Assembly: GCA_032821775.1 (NCBI GenBank)
Contig: JAVLRN010000006.1
Span: forward strand, 1,426,001 to 1,490,000
DNA length: 64,000 bases
Source: Sanguinoderma infundibulare
Lineage: Eukaryota > Basidiomycota > Agaricomycetes > Polyporales > Polyporaceae
Direction of reading: 5' to 3'
The position numbers were made by a program, and so were the translations under genes. The notes beneath the pieces were generated by a model that had not been told where the DNA came from, searched no databases, and worked only from the letters and a program-made list of their open reading frames with translations. Shown here in pieces: positions 23,484 through 34,459 of the stretch; within the stretch, counting starts at the first letter, position 1, and each line of letters opens with the position of its first letter.

Positions 23484-23730
23484 AAGGCTGAACATGTATC
23501 AGCAAAAAGGCGACAGCGATGGAGGGCCTGGCAATGAATCCACGTGATAGCGGGGCCGGGCCAGAGTATAGAGGGGTTATACATACCGCTGCCTGGCGAG
23601 ACAACCGGTACGTGTATGTCACCCGGATAGGCCACATACACATACCATTCGCCTGGCGAGGCGGACGTATATATACCTTATTTAGGGATATGCAAACCAC
23701 GGGCGTATATGTGGGCAACCCATGTTCGCC
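23484..23730 (+). mobile_element. Small CpG-rich TIR element copy F (related termini)
   Basis: Begins AAGGCTGAACATG and ends ACCCATGTTCGCC. The right terminus, inverted, is GGCGAACATGGGT, close to the family terminus. It is about 247 bp, contains a repeated GCCTGGCGAG motif, and is rich in CpG, unlike every other copy. It cuts the inverted Gypsy remnant. Target duplication is not obvious, so the right border is tentative. Confidence 0.5.
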
Positions 23731-23972
23731 ATTGCTGGATGTCTTGCTGTGCAGACTGTCCTGAATGGGTGCTAGCCCTGTTCGTTCTTTGGAAGGTGAC
23801 AGAAAAATTAGCAAGTAAAGTAGATCTCTTCATCATGTAAAATACAAGCCATTCAATGGATCTAGGTCAAGCTTCGTTCTGCAAAACAATATATAGAGGT
23901 GTACGAGGTCTGAGGTCACTGGCCAGACCCTCATGCCGCGTCTCTCACATCAGCTCAATACGATCAATCTCC

Positions 23973-24745
23973 TCATTGTATTGCGTCTCTCGGAGGTTGT
24001 CGCTGAGCTGGCACACAAGTGTCGTGAAGCCTGCTACATTCATTCAGCTCAATCAGGATGCTCCTGCTCTGGTTGCACAAGATCGGCAGACACTTGTCAG
24101 GCGGTGTCCTGTTCTCGGACATGTAGAACAGATCCTGAAACTCCTGGAGGTCGCTGTTCTGGAAGAGGTGTGGAGACAGAGGTGGGGAGGACTGTGTTGA
24201 AGTGAAACCTGGAGATGAGCACGTAGAGTTGAAGCTCTGCTCACCTGCAGAAAGCTCCTGCCCTTGCTGTCATCCACCTTGAGAGTGAACCCCGGCTGTG
24301 GAAGAATCAACACGTCACACCAAGTCTCTGCCAAAAACCAATGCTGCTTGTCCTTTGACAGGAGACCCATGCCCATCACCAAACTGAGATTGGGGGTGGA
24401 CGCCTTCAGATGCAGTCTCGACGGCCAGGTTGCAGGAAGGAGGTACACCGGAGTGCTGGGCTTGTGTGAGGGGCTCGAGTAGCTGCACGCTGCACTTTGG
24501 GGCTTTGGCTCATGGTGAAGTGAGAGTGGGGCTTGGAGGTGGGATGGGTGAAAGGGGACCAGTGGACGTGGTGTAGGTATAGGGATGGCGGACGCGGTGT
24601 AGGCATAGGGATGGTGGCGCACAGAGAATTCTGGTGTGGGGGTGGCTTCAGGCTGGGAATGCAGTAATGATGGACAGTCCTCCCTGCCTTGTTTGTATGA
24701 CAAGGTCAGTGCATCACCACTCCCTCTCCCCGTCTCCTCCGGCAT
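23973..24745 (-). CDS. Hypothetical protein, two exons, unknown function
   Basis: Proposed exons are 24245-24745 and 23973-24191, joined across a 53 bp GTGAGC...ACACAG intron. Together they give 239 codons plus stop. The front half is rich in Pro, His and Ser (low complexity). The second part (LSLVMGMGLLSKDKQHWFLAE, then TWCDVLILPQPGFTLKVDD) looks globular. The end contains three Cys (DKCLPILCN, NECSRLH). I do not recognise a family. A CTTCAG acceptor just upstream of the ATG hints at another 5' exon. CpG is normal here, so the gene has escaped the decay of its surroundings; it could still be a transposon accessory gene. Confidence 0.45.
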
Positions 24746-24747
24746 TC

Positions 24748-25375
24748 CTACAGAGGGCGAATGCTGAAGTCAGCAGAAACTGGATGACGACTTCTGCTTG
24801 CCGAAGGAGAAGATGCTTGGGGCGAAGCTCGCTGGATGGGGGCCTCCTGCGACCACCGCAGCCGTGTGGGCACAGGGATGTCACCGACGCTGCCAGCGTG
24901 GCCGAGCTTGATGAACGACGTCTGGATGTGCAAGTTCTTGCATCCTCAGCTGTGGCAGCACTCTTGCAAGTCCACCATCATTCTCCTCCATAAGCCACCC
25001 ACTGACGAGGTGCCCCAGCTGTCGGTGTTGCACTTGTCCTTGGGGGGTTCCAACAGGCCATTGTAGGGGATGTACCAGTCTTCAACGTGGGGGTCCAATG
25101 CCGGAGATGAAGAGTTGGTTTTGAACAGAGAAACAAAGTGAGACAACTGAGAAAATGGGAACGGCTATGGTGCCTGGGTAGCCATGTTGACAGATTGCAA
25201 GCCCAGCCATGTAGAGACTGTCGAGACCATCGGCAACAGTGAGCTCATTGAAGATGATGGTCACAAGCAGTTTCGGTGGGGATTCTGTGCCAATAAGTTC
25301 GGAGCAACTGATCGTGATCACGTGATTTCTGCAACACTTGATCGTTTGATGTCTGCTGCTTCCCAATGCATACAC
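24748..25375 (-). other. Possible upstream exons of the same unknown gene
   Basis: Minus-strand frames at 25082-25375, 24946-25146 and 24748-24933 read as plausible protein (for example VEDWYIPYNGLLEPPKDKC). They change frame without clear splice sites. They may be 5' exons of the gene at 23973-24745 or a decayed neighbour. I could not build one consistent model. Confidence 0.25.
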
Positions 25376-25673
25376 CTTGCCCTTCTACTCCCATCTCCCT
25401 CCCCCAGCCATCTTCAACCTCCCGCATTCATGACTCATGCTATCCTGATGCTCCAGGCCTCCCATACCTTTCCACAAGCCACATCTGTTGTCTCCAAATC
25501 AAACTTGGTGATGTTCTCAACAGGGTAGCAAGTTTTGCCCTACAGAGCAGCTCATTGGTGGCAGTACGGAGTGGAGAAAGAAAGTGAGTAGTGGTGCATC
25601 AGTTCTATATATGTGATCTTGCAGTGTATTGCATGATTGATGAACAAAGGTTTGACAGTGCATATACCCCACT

Positions 25674-26228
25674 GTGAGGTTCATCTGGACCCTTGTGCCC
25701 TCTGGCCAGGGGACTCGGATGCTCCTTCAAAGGGATCTCAAGCCAGTCTCGCTGAACGCTCAGCAGAGCTTCCTCAATCTCGACCGCCAGGTGCGATCAT
25801 GGTGGGCATCAGAGCAGCAGAGCTTGGGCAGTGAGTGGAGTATCCCAGACATGGACAAGTATGACTACGGTGAGTGGAAATTGGACGCATTGGTGGCCGG
25901 TGAGGAAGGAGAGCACGGTGACTCTCCAGAATGTTTGTCCTCACCTGCCATGCTCTCCCCACCTTCTGAGGCTGCGTCAAGTGATGGAGGTGGAACTCTT
26001 CACCCCTCATCTGCAGTCTTGATGGGTGCTGCTTCTAGGTCTGCCCCCAAGTGCCCTCGTCATGAAGCTGACCTTCCTCAAGGACATCTCCAAGGAGAGT
26101 TGCAGTGTTATGGAGGACCAGTGTGGCGGCCTGGTCCTCCTCACCAAGTCAACATCCCGCACTGGCATGCTAGACTCGGATGCAAAGGCAGCGTTGGCAA
26201 TGAGTTAAGGTGCGGACGAGGACAGTAA
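25674..26228 (+). CDS. Hypothetical ORF, 184 codons, unknown
   Basis: An open frame in the CpG-normal island between repeats. The middle (WWASEQQSLGSEWSIPDMDK, then YDYGEWKLDALVAGEEGEH) is acidic and could be real exon sequence. Both ends look like read-through of intron or non-coding sequence. No domain is recognised, and the true gene may be spliced differently or be absent. Confidence 0.3.
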   Translation: MRFIWTLVPSGQGTRMLLQRDLKPVSLNAQQSFLNLDRQVRSWWASEQQSLGSEWSIPDMDKYDYGEWKLDALVAGEEGEHGDSPECLSSPAMLSPPSEAASSDGGGTLHPSSAVLMGAASRSAPKCPRHEADLPQGHLQGELQCYGGPVWRPGPPHQVNIPHWHARLGCKGSVGNELRCGRGQ

Positions 26229-26834
26229 CAGAGACTCGAGCCTCACAGAGGACCACAACGTTCACCTCTGGTAAGCACCCAGTCTACTCACACTCAGAAC
26301 AATAGTAGCTGCAAATGACGCATATACTCAATAGCAGGACACTGGCAGAGATGACGGTGATGATTGGAGTGATTGGGGCTGAGTGGTCAAACCAGGTTCG
26401 TGCTCACTATGTTTGAGTCACATGGTGTGCCCTTTGTTATTCTCCACTTCGCACCCTCCTTGTCTTCTATCATTACTACATGGTAGATCCCCTCTGTATG
26501 TGTGCGTTGTGACAATATATTTGTTACTATTCTCTGATGCGTGTTCCACGGTCGCAAATCAGCGTGGATTGATCAGAGCTGAATGGGAGAATTTTAATTA
26601 GTTTGCGCAGGTTTGCATACATTTGCCTGTCCATGCAGGGTATCCATACCCTACCTCGCCCTGCATCCCACCACCTGGACCAGTCATGTATCCATCCCGA
26701 TGTGGCATTATGGAGGGACCTGTGATAGCAACAATTCGATCAGTGTTTGTGTGGAATCCTTTGCCGTGGAGGCAATCTCTTGCAACGCCCGGTACAGATT
26801 CCATATGGTATCCATCACGGCGGGCACTTTTGGT

Positions 26835-28315
26835 GATGTGGGTCACCTGTGGATTAACCTGGACCTGTACCTGTGAGTATTGGAGCCCCAGGGGGCTTGA
26901 CCTGGACCTGTGCAGGTCAAGACCTGTACTGACCCATACCCACAGATCTTTGACCTGTTACCCATGGGTTTACTCACACAAAGACCTGTATCTATGGATA
27001 CCTGCAAAACTCACAAAAACACACACAAATCAAAGCTGTTTTGTGCAAAAAAAATTCACTCAATTGTGTCCTCTATTGAAACAATCATCAAGGTCCAACA
27101 TAACCATTGTATTTCTAAATATAAATCTAATACTACTGAGATCACTACATAGCATGTGTATACCCCTTTATTTCCCTCTTTCTCTTTACATTCTTCTCTG
27201 TCAACAATGCCAGTCCCAAGAGATAAGTGCCCTATCAGAACCTGCAGAAACAAGGTTCTTTGACAAGAGCACAACTGCATAGATACTATTGAAGTGGCCT
27301 GCAAGCTGCTGCAGAGGGGTGAAGGTAACTGAGAAGAAGAGATAGACACATCTGGAATGCATCAATAAGCACCATATATGCAGTGTGCCATAAGGCTCAT
27401 TTATTCAATGTTATGGAAGCTGACAACAAAAACCTCTATAGCTAATGAGTGAATATAAGCTGACAGAATTGGAGCTATAAAATAACTATGTATCCTTATA
27501 TATGAGTTAAACCCCAGATTAGGTGCAAGGTTTAAGCACCTGCATAGGGTGGAGAGGAGGCTAAAGGCAACACACCAGCATTATAGCCCAATCCAACAGT
27601 CTTTGTTGCATTTATTGTGGATAAATAGATTATACAAACCACTCATTGGAGACATACAGACTGCTTATTGTTTTGAAAAAACCTATAGGTAACCTGCAGG
27701 TAACCCACACCCTCAAAACCTCTGACCATCAGAAATTCCCAGGAGTTCTGACAGGTCTGACACAGATGTTTCAGAGGTTTTCAGAGGTTTTCAGATAAAT
27801 TCAGAGGTCAGAGGTCAGAGGTGGAAAAACCCCCTGTCAGACATTTTGAAAGGGATATTCACAGTGCAGCGAAAGATCCAACAAGACCCACAATGGCTTG
27901 GATATTACCTGCAAACACCCTCCGATGATGGAATTGGTGCACAACAGGTGCCATTGTCTGCAATGCTGGTCATCACCATCCATCAACGTGCGAACACTGA
28001 CATGCTCTTCAGTCCCTGTGTGTGGGCCACGTACTCCCAAACAGTTGCGCAAGAATAATAATACCTTCTGAACCTCAAACCCTGGCGCCGCGAAGGGTGG
28101 GTGGCTGACGGTAGGTTCATGTCTGTGTTTTCAGCCTCTTAGGCACCCTAAGTGCCAGATATCCAGACTTTCAGAACTCATGTGAATTACTGATGACCTG
28201 GATCTATGCATGACCCATGCACCAGGTACCCATACCCACAAGACCCATACCCATGGGTCTGGATCTGGGTATATATAGGTATACCTGCAAGGAACCCATA
28301 CCCATGTTCAGCCTT
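26835..28315 (-). mobile_element. TIR element copy G, reversed, carrying a nested element
   Basis: Closely matches the reverse complement of copy A: the 97-codon frame at 27056-27349 on the minus strand is almost the same as 2539-2832 of copy A. It ends CCCATGTTCAGCCTT at 28315. The left terminus is eroded (GTGATGTGGGTCACC), so that border is approximate. It is split by a 467 bp insertion at 27728-28194. Confidence 0.75.
27728..28194. mobile_element. 467 bp nested MITE with about 28 bp TIRs and GACC duplication
   Basis: The left end ATCAGAAATTCCCAGGAG and the inverted right end ATCAGTAATTCACATGAG agree at most positions and continue TTCTGA in both, giving imperfect TIRs of about 28 bp. GACC flanks both sides (27724-27727 and 28195-28198). 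Removing the insert restores the copy A sequence CTCTGACCTG. CAGAGGT-type subterminal repeats lie inside the left end. No coding capacity. The TIR differs from the AAGGCTGAACATG family. Confidence 0.8.
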
Positions 28316-29228
28316 AAAATGACCAAATCAGGAGTATGTTCTGGGACATGCATTCCCCACAGAGTGCCTGCTGGGGCTTCATGCATGTCTTAATACTTCT
28401 GAATGGCTTGCTGTTCCCTGATCACTTTTGGACTAAAAGTGACCTGTCCCATTCTCCAGTCAATAGTGGGATTGTACCGTCTTATCCAGGGTGACGTACC
28501 GAGGAGAGTAATGACTAGACAGCACAACAATCAAAACACCTTAGTAAACCTCACATTATACCATATCTGTATGACTTGATCCGAGTCCGCGAGCTTCATG
28601 TCTGTGCGTTGCGTAATTAAATCTCCTCAGTCATTTGAGGATGGAAAGCACGAGCACAATGCATCGACGTCATCCCCCATGTGCATATATCTAGCCATCT
28701 TCATGGTTCGCTCGTTCACAACTTGTCCAATAACCTCAATATTAATCATGGAAGCACTTATCTGGAGGCGGTGTGGACCTTGGGACCATATACGGTGAGG
28801 AGGCGACGCAACTCAAGGGCAAGTGTCTACGTACCCTGAGCAGCTTTACCACCCTCCATCCGATGGTTCTACAATTGCCACATCTTCCTTGGTTGTGCAC
28901 CATCAGCACTTCCCCCCAGACCTCTTACTAGACGAGATCAATTTTGCGAACGGCCTGACGGTCTGCCCCGAGTAGTTCGGCATGAGGGCCTTGTTGACGC
29001 GTGGTGAGTGGTGTTCAGCCATGTTCGCCTGAATTGGTTATGGGGAAGAGAAAGGGTGGTGGTATATGGTGGATCAGCGCTTTGAGAGTGATCTCTGGCG
29101 CCAAGACATGGCGAGCCCCAGGACCTCTTTGAATGCCGTAGACCAGCTTGTAATTACACTACTACAGATACGGAACAAAAGTCAAGAATATCACAAATCA
29201 ACGAAATGTCTAAGCCACAGGGAATTCC
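28316..29228. other. Transition zone between repeats and gene-rich DNA
   Basis: No gene is supported. CpG becomes frequent again from about 28.5 kb. A CCATGTTCGCC string near 29018-29028 resembles the right terminus of copy F, but no partner end was found. The last 200 bp are the 3' flank of the minus-strand coiled-coil gene. Confidence 0.5.
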
Positions 29229-30679
29229 TCAGTGGGGTCCAATGACGTTATCTCCACATTCCCCCCTCCAGACAATGACCTTCTCTCCAATGCCTGCGTT
29301 CGCTCTTGGCGCTTCCGAGGTAGGGCTGGCTGGGCCAGTGGAGTCGGCTAATGACGAGGAATCGGAGCCATTGAACATTGGTTCTTGATAGGTGGAATCT
29401 GACTGGGGACGTGTCGAAGTCGTCGACGAAACGCTTGTCATCCCGTTAAAGAACCCGCCAAATTTCCGAGGGGCAGCTGGACTGTGAGTCGAAACCGCCG
29501 AAGTCGGCTCGGAAGGTTGGGCTGGCAAAGGAGTGGACGCGGGCGTAGAGGTTTTCGGCGAATCAGCATCAGAGCTAGTCCACAGCCTAAAACCCCATCG
29601 CGACGCGGTGCTTCCCTGTTTGGAATGTGAGGGAGCAGGAGAAGAACCACTCGTCTTCATGAGTGGCGCCAGCCCAACGTTGTGGTCGGAAATGAAGGTG
29701 CGCAAGGCCCGGACGCAGAGCTCGGAGGCTTCGTGAGCTTCTTGAGACTCGACGAGCTCGCGCTTTGCGTCTTCCAGTTGCTGCTGCGTCGCACGAAGCT
29801 GTCTGCGGAGCAACTCCGCTTCGATATCGTTTGATGGGGTGGGCTCTTGTGACGCTGCAACGCCCCGACCGAGTAGGAGGGATATGCGTCGGCTGCTCGC
29901 GGGCCCATAGCGGTCAGTAGGGGTGGTTTCCGAGGCCTCTGGCATGTGCTGAGACATGGGTGAAGCTGGGGGCGGCCACGTGGACGATTCCCCGTTGGAA
30001 GAGCTGGCTAACAGGAACCCTGAGTCGGAAACAGAGGAAATGCGGCGATGGTTGTGGTTTCCACGACTGGCAGGTGAACCCGTCAGCGGCGCGAAAGAAG
30101 CTCGTTTCGACGATGGTGGGCCGCTCAAGGAGGGGTGCGCAAGGGGTGGCCGTGACAAATCGAGGGAGAGATTGGAAGCTGTACTCATCCGCTTCTCGGT
30201 CTGGAGGCGCATCAGAGCGCGTCTGGAAAACCACAAGCTCAGGGACATGGCAGAACCCATAAACAGTCCTGAGCGCACCTGCTTTCCTCGACGTTACACC
30301 TCAACATTGCAATCGTCTCCTCGTCCTCTTTCTGCTTGTTTGAGGCAACCTCGAGGTCGCTCTCCATCCGGATGCACTTGTCCGTGACGTGCTCGAGGGT
30401 CTCTCGCATGCCTTCTGCTCGTGTTTGGGCCTCGGCAAGCTTCTCAGCAAGAGTATCGCGTTCCTTCGTCGTCTCCGCCAAGGACAAACGAAGCTGGGTA
30501 ACGATGGTGGCGAGAACGCCGACATCGAGCGACTGCGGTCGCGGCGGGTTGGGCGAGGCGGGAAGGGATTCATCTTCGAGCTGTCGCTCGAGTTCGAGGG
30601 AGAGATCGATTGACATGGGGCGAGTAGCGTCCGAGTTCAGGATGATTTGAGGCTCGTCAGGAAGATGGGAGGGAGACAT
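29229..30679 (-). CDS. Coiled-coil, Ser/Pro-rich hypothetical protein
   Basis: Two exons, 30279-30679 and 29229-30222, joined across a 56 bp GTGCGC...TTCCAG intron; 464 residues. The ATG at 30679 starts MSPSHLPDEPQIIL, and an upstream in-frame ATG at 30799 is less likely because the intervening sequence is 5' UTR-like. Residues about 65-145 form a strong coiled coil (KERDTLAEKLAEAQTRAEG, then MRETLEHVTDK), and a second lies at about 265-315 (EAELLRRQLRATQQQLEDAK). The rest is Ser, Thr and Pro rich and probably disordered. No enzyme motif is visible. It may be a cytoskeletal or scaffold protein, but that is only inference from the coiled coils. First gene of the gene-dense half. Confidence 0.8.
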
Positions 30680-31187
30680 GGTGGTCGAGTAGGGGAAACG
30701 TGAACAATAGTCGTGAGTGGTCGTGATGATATGAGCGGGGTATAGAAATGGAGGGGGCTGGCGATGGGACACTGTACTGACAGTGTATGTACTGTGCACA
30801 CAGGTCGGAGCTGCGAGGCGGTGATTCTGCGACCGCCGCGCGACGGACAGGAGGTCGATGCTGCGCAGCTACAAAACAGGTTGGCTGCCGTTGGCAATGG
30901 TGACCGGCTACCCGCCACCCGCGGCGTTCACAAGATATGAACCGGACTTGCTCCGAGCACAGCCGCTACCTACCGGCCACCTCAATCTCAACATTTACGT
31001 TGGCCAGCACGTCTCAGGCATCGATTTTACTGACCAAGACATAGATGTACAATGAATCCAGCAACAACCAGTCCTAGTCTAGCGCATACATATCCAAGTC
31101 TGGTCCGCCAAGCCGTCGCTTATGGTCATCCTTGTAGCGTACACAACCGTCTGTTTCCATCCATGACCATACCAGTCCACAGTCGAT
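30680..31187. other. Intergenic, promoter side of the coiled-coil gene
   Basis: 508 bp between two minus-strand genes: 5' flank of the coiled-coil gene and 3' flank of the Smr gene. No conserved element was identified. Confidence 0.5.
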
Positions 31188-34052
31188 TTACTGATGCGTG
31201 AGCGGATCGACGCAAATCACACCCTCCCGTTCGCTCCACGGGTAACTCCACATGTGCAACCACTCACGAACACCAGTAGCAAGTCGTGCTCTGGACGCGC
31301 CTCGCGCGGGATCTTGCGTCCCTGTATGTTTTTCTTCTCCGACGACGATATACCCTATCTCTCACTCAGTCTAGGGTGCGGGCAAAAAACCACAAAGCGA
31401 CTGACCTAGCCCGTAAAAGTGTTCGCGCTCGAGCTGGGGGTTATAGAATCAGTCAGCACAAATACCCGAGAAAGGTAAAGTTTAGGTTTACCGCCAGCAA
31501 AAACTCTTCCAACACCTCCGTAGCTTCTGCGGAATGCAAACCATGCAAGTCGAGCATCGATTCCGTGCGCTCCTCTGGGGTCATCTTGGCGTCTCCCCCG
31601 ACAGACTGACTTGCAACGCCGAGACATACACCCAGCCCAGCCCCACAGATGCGGCCGCGAGCCGTTCTATCACCTGGATCGTCCGACCAGCTAGCGTCCC
31701 GTCCACGAACAGCTTGCTCGGCCAATCTCGCGCGCTCCCGCACAAGCTTGCCTGCGGCCTCCACCATCTCCGCCGCCATCTTCCCATTCAAGTCGTGTCC
31801 CTCACGACTGAAACGCTTCGCAGCCGCCCCGTCTCCACGTCTCCAGGCGTCGGCGGCCCGAGATAGACAGGCGTTGCGCGCAGCGCCGAGACGAAGAGCT
31901 CTTGAGCGGTAAGCCATGTAGAGCTTGTTCACTGAGTCTCCCGTGGGAAGAGTAGGCAGTAAACTTGGGGGTCGCAGCTTAATTCTAGGCGACGGTTTCG
32001 GAGCAACGATGGCAGTGTTAGGATGCAAAGGCTCTGCCGAGGTGCCCATAGCCTCCCTGCGTGCGGCCAATGTGACAGGGTCCTTCGGGACCTGCATTTG
32101 GGGATTGGCCACGGGCTTCTTCACCGCTGCAGCGAAACGAGTCCGACCTGGATCGTAGCTTCCTCCTTCACCTCCCCGACCAAAGCCATGAGCGCCACGC
32201 CGAGTGCCATTGTCTTTGCCAGCTGACACTGCGTGGTTGAGGGTTGGGAACTCGTCCAGGGATGTGTTTTGGTTCTGTTCCGACTGTCCGTTATGGACGT
32301 CGACGCGAGACATCGCATGACCCAGCCCTTGGACGTCGATGTCTTGCGGAAGATGGTGCAAAAACTCGCAGTTCTCCCCTTTCGCGCAAGTGCCTCGCAG
32401 CCAGAATCGGCACAGCGCACGTTCAAGGTCGTGGCTATTGGTATCGCATCAGCATCGTGTCCATCATACTATGTTTACGGGCTAACCTGAATCGACAGTC
32501 TGCCCGCAAGCATTCTCCAGCAAGGAAATACCTGCACACACGGTTTCCTCCTTGGGCGGGGCGACCATTCACAAAGCGCCCTCCATTGCGGCCTTGTGGG
32601 CCATGGAACGTTGCTCTCCCTCCCCGAACACCGTTGCCGTCCCTCTGTACGAGCATGACTCGGTTACCAACGGACTGTATCCGAGGCTGAGCCGGACTGG
32701 GGTGATTTGCTATGGACCGATCGACCAACCAGGTCATAGCACGTTCAAAGTCGTATCCGTTAGCAGCCAAGGCCTCCTCGAGTTCGGACGGGGCGAGGGT
32801 TGCACCGAAGACGGAACTAAGGACGTCAAATGGCGTCATCCCGTCAGTGAGCATGGCAGCCATCTCGGGATCCATGTCATCCTCTTGGCTTTGTCTCGAG
32901 GGGGTTTCGTGAGACGAACCGTTGTGATCCAAACCGCTGCCGAAGATCTGTGGAAATGGTGAATCGTCCGCGGACAAGGACGAGGTGGAGATAGGGGAGT
33001 TGCCCCAGAGCAGATCGTCCGAGGTACTTGGATGGAACGACCGAGGGATGGAGCGGGCGGCAAATGGATCGAATGGGTCGTCGTCATCGTCATCGGGGCG
33101 CATGGAGGAGCGCAGAGACGAATTGGGAGTGCCTGCCCTGTGGAGGAGAGAGCTGTCTGGTGTCAAAGGAGCTGCGATAGCAAGCTTGGATGTGGGTCGC
33201 GAGGGAGGGGCCCATAAGTCTGGGGAAGGAGTCTCCCCGCGCAAGGCCGCCAGCGAACCGGGATTAGAGGAAGCGGCAGAAAGCGGACGAGGGATCGGCT
33301 TAAACTCTGAAGCTTTGGCATTGAGGAGCCGGGGGGACAGCATGGGGGACGACGGAAGACTGACGGCAAACTGGGCATGAGTGATGATGGGAGACGCGCT
33401 TGGGGATTCGCTGCGACCGGTCATGTAGGAAGACGGTTGAGGACCGATTGTACCAAGAGGCGAGGAGAGAGGAGTGTGGGGCCTGCGGAAGATCATGGTG
33501 AGAGGAGAACTAGGGGCGGAGTTAGGCGTATCGGGACGGTTGGGGATAAGGCGAGCAGAGTGAGTGGAAGCACGGGAGGAAGGCCTGGAAATGGGGCGGC
33601 GAGTTGGAGTCAAGAAGAGGAAGGGGACGTTGTCTATGTCATCTCTATGCTTGTGCATGAGATCGAGCACATGCTGCTCGAGCTGTTGAAAGACGGGATG
33701 AGCACGGGGTGCGGGGCAACAGCGACGATGAACGTGGACGAACCTCGTCTTCACTGATCGGGCCAAACATGTCCTTGAGGAGGCCCTTGAGCTCGTCCTC
33801 ACGCTCGCCGTCGAGGAGGGCGACGACGCGAGAAACAAGGGAAGAGCTGATGTTGGCGCCGCCGTCGGCATCGCCCACGAAGGCATCTGGCTTGTAGAGA
33901 CGAGCGATGGCAGCAAGCTGGGCGCGGGTGTGAGGGAAGCGGGGAGGAGGGAGATGGTCGTCGTTATGGAGGGAGGCGGAGTCTGAGAGGGAGCTGAGAC
34001 TGGGCTTTGAGCGAAGGAGGGCGATCGAGGGTGGCTCCAAGGTCGCAGCCAT
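31188..34052 (-). CDS. CUE-like, double CCCH zinc finger, DUF1771 and Smr domain protein
   Basis: Five exons (33744-34052, 32487-33682, 31492-32434, 31406-31433, 31188-31354) give 880 residues in frame; the 28 bp exon 4 is required to complete Smr. Order of parts: Ser/Pro-rich front; a CUE/UBA-like helical segment at about 375-425 (FDVLSSVFGATLAPSELEEA, then LAANGYDFERAM); two C-x7-C-x5-C-x3-H fingers at about 486-530 (CRYFLAGECLRADCRFSH and CRFWLRGTCAKGENCEFLH); a DUF1771 helix at about 670-745 (AWRRGDGAAAKRFSREGHDL); and Smr from about 794 (MLDLHGLHSAEA, then YIVVGEEKHTG). Smr domains are nucleic-acid nickases or RNases, and CCCH fingers bind RNA, so an RNA quality-control role is likely. 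The combination resembles fungal relatives of Cue2/N4BP2-type nucleases. Confidence 0.9.
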
Positions 34053-34459
34053 GGCCGTCTAGTCCGAGGCGGGTCTGAGCGGGAGCTGGCATACAGCGGC
34101 GGGGCGCAGATCTAGAGGTCGGGGACTAAGCTTGCATTGAACGCAGAGGATGAGCATGACCATCACCATCACCAACAAGAACGCCGGTCACGGTGCAGAC
34201 CGCAACGCCCGCCGGAGCCGCTCCCATGGCCTCCGACCGCCCCTCGCCCACAGCCAGCCACTCATCGTCCGGCTCCAGCGCTCCGGGCCCCAGATGCCAC
34301 AACGGTCCCATTTCGCATTTGCTTCCGCGCGTCTCAGCCAATGACTGCGCCCATGACATGAAACGCAATCGTCGTGTATACCCCAAGCTCGTATATACTT
34401 GTCACACAAACGTGCGCGCACATCCCTAGCTAGACGACAGTAACAGCAGCTTCCCATCC
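34053..34459. other. Intergenic between the Smr gene and SNX41
   Basis: 407 bp. Contains the 5' flank of the Smr gene and the 3' flank of SNX41 (both minus strand). Nothing else recognised. Confidence 0.5.

Noticed and set aside
29018..29028. Second end of the CpG-rich TIR element (CCATGTTCGCC)
   Set aside because: No matching left terminus or target duplication was found within the neighbouring kilobase.
33645..34361. Plus-strand and alternative-frame ORFs within the Smr and SNX41 loci
   Set aside because: They are antisense or shifted shadows in GC-rich coding sequence; the spliced minus-strand genes explain the region.
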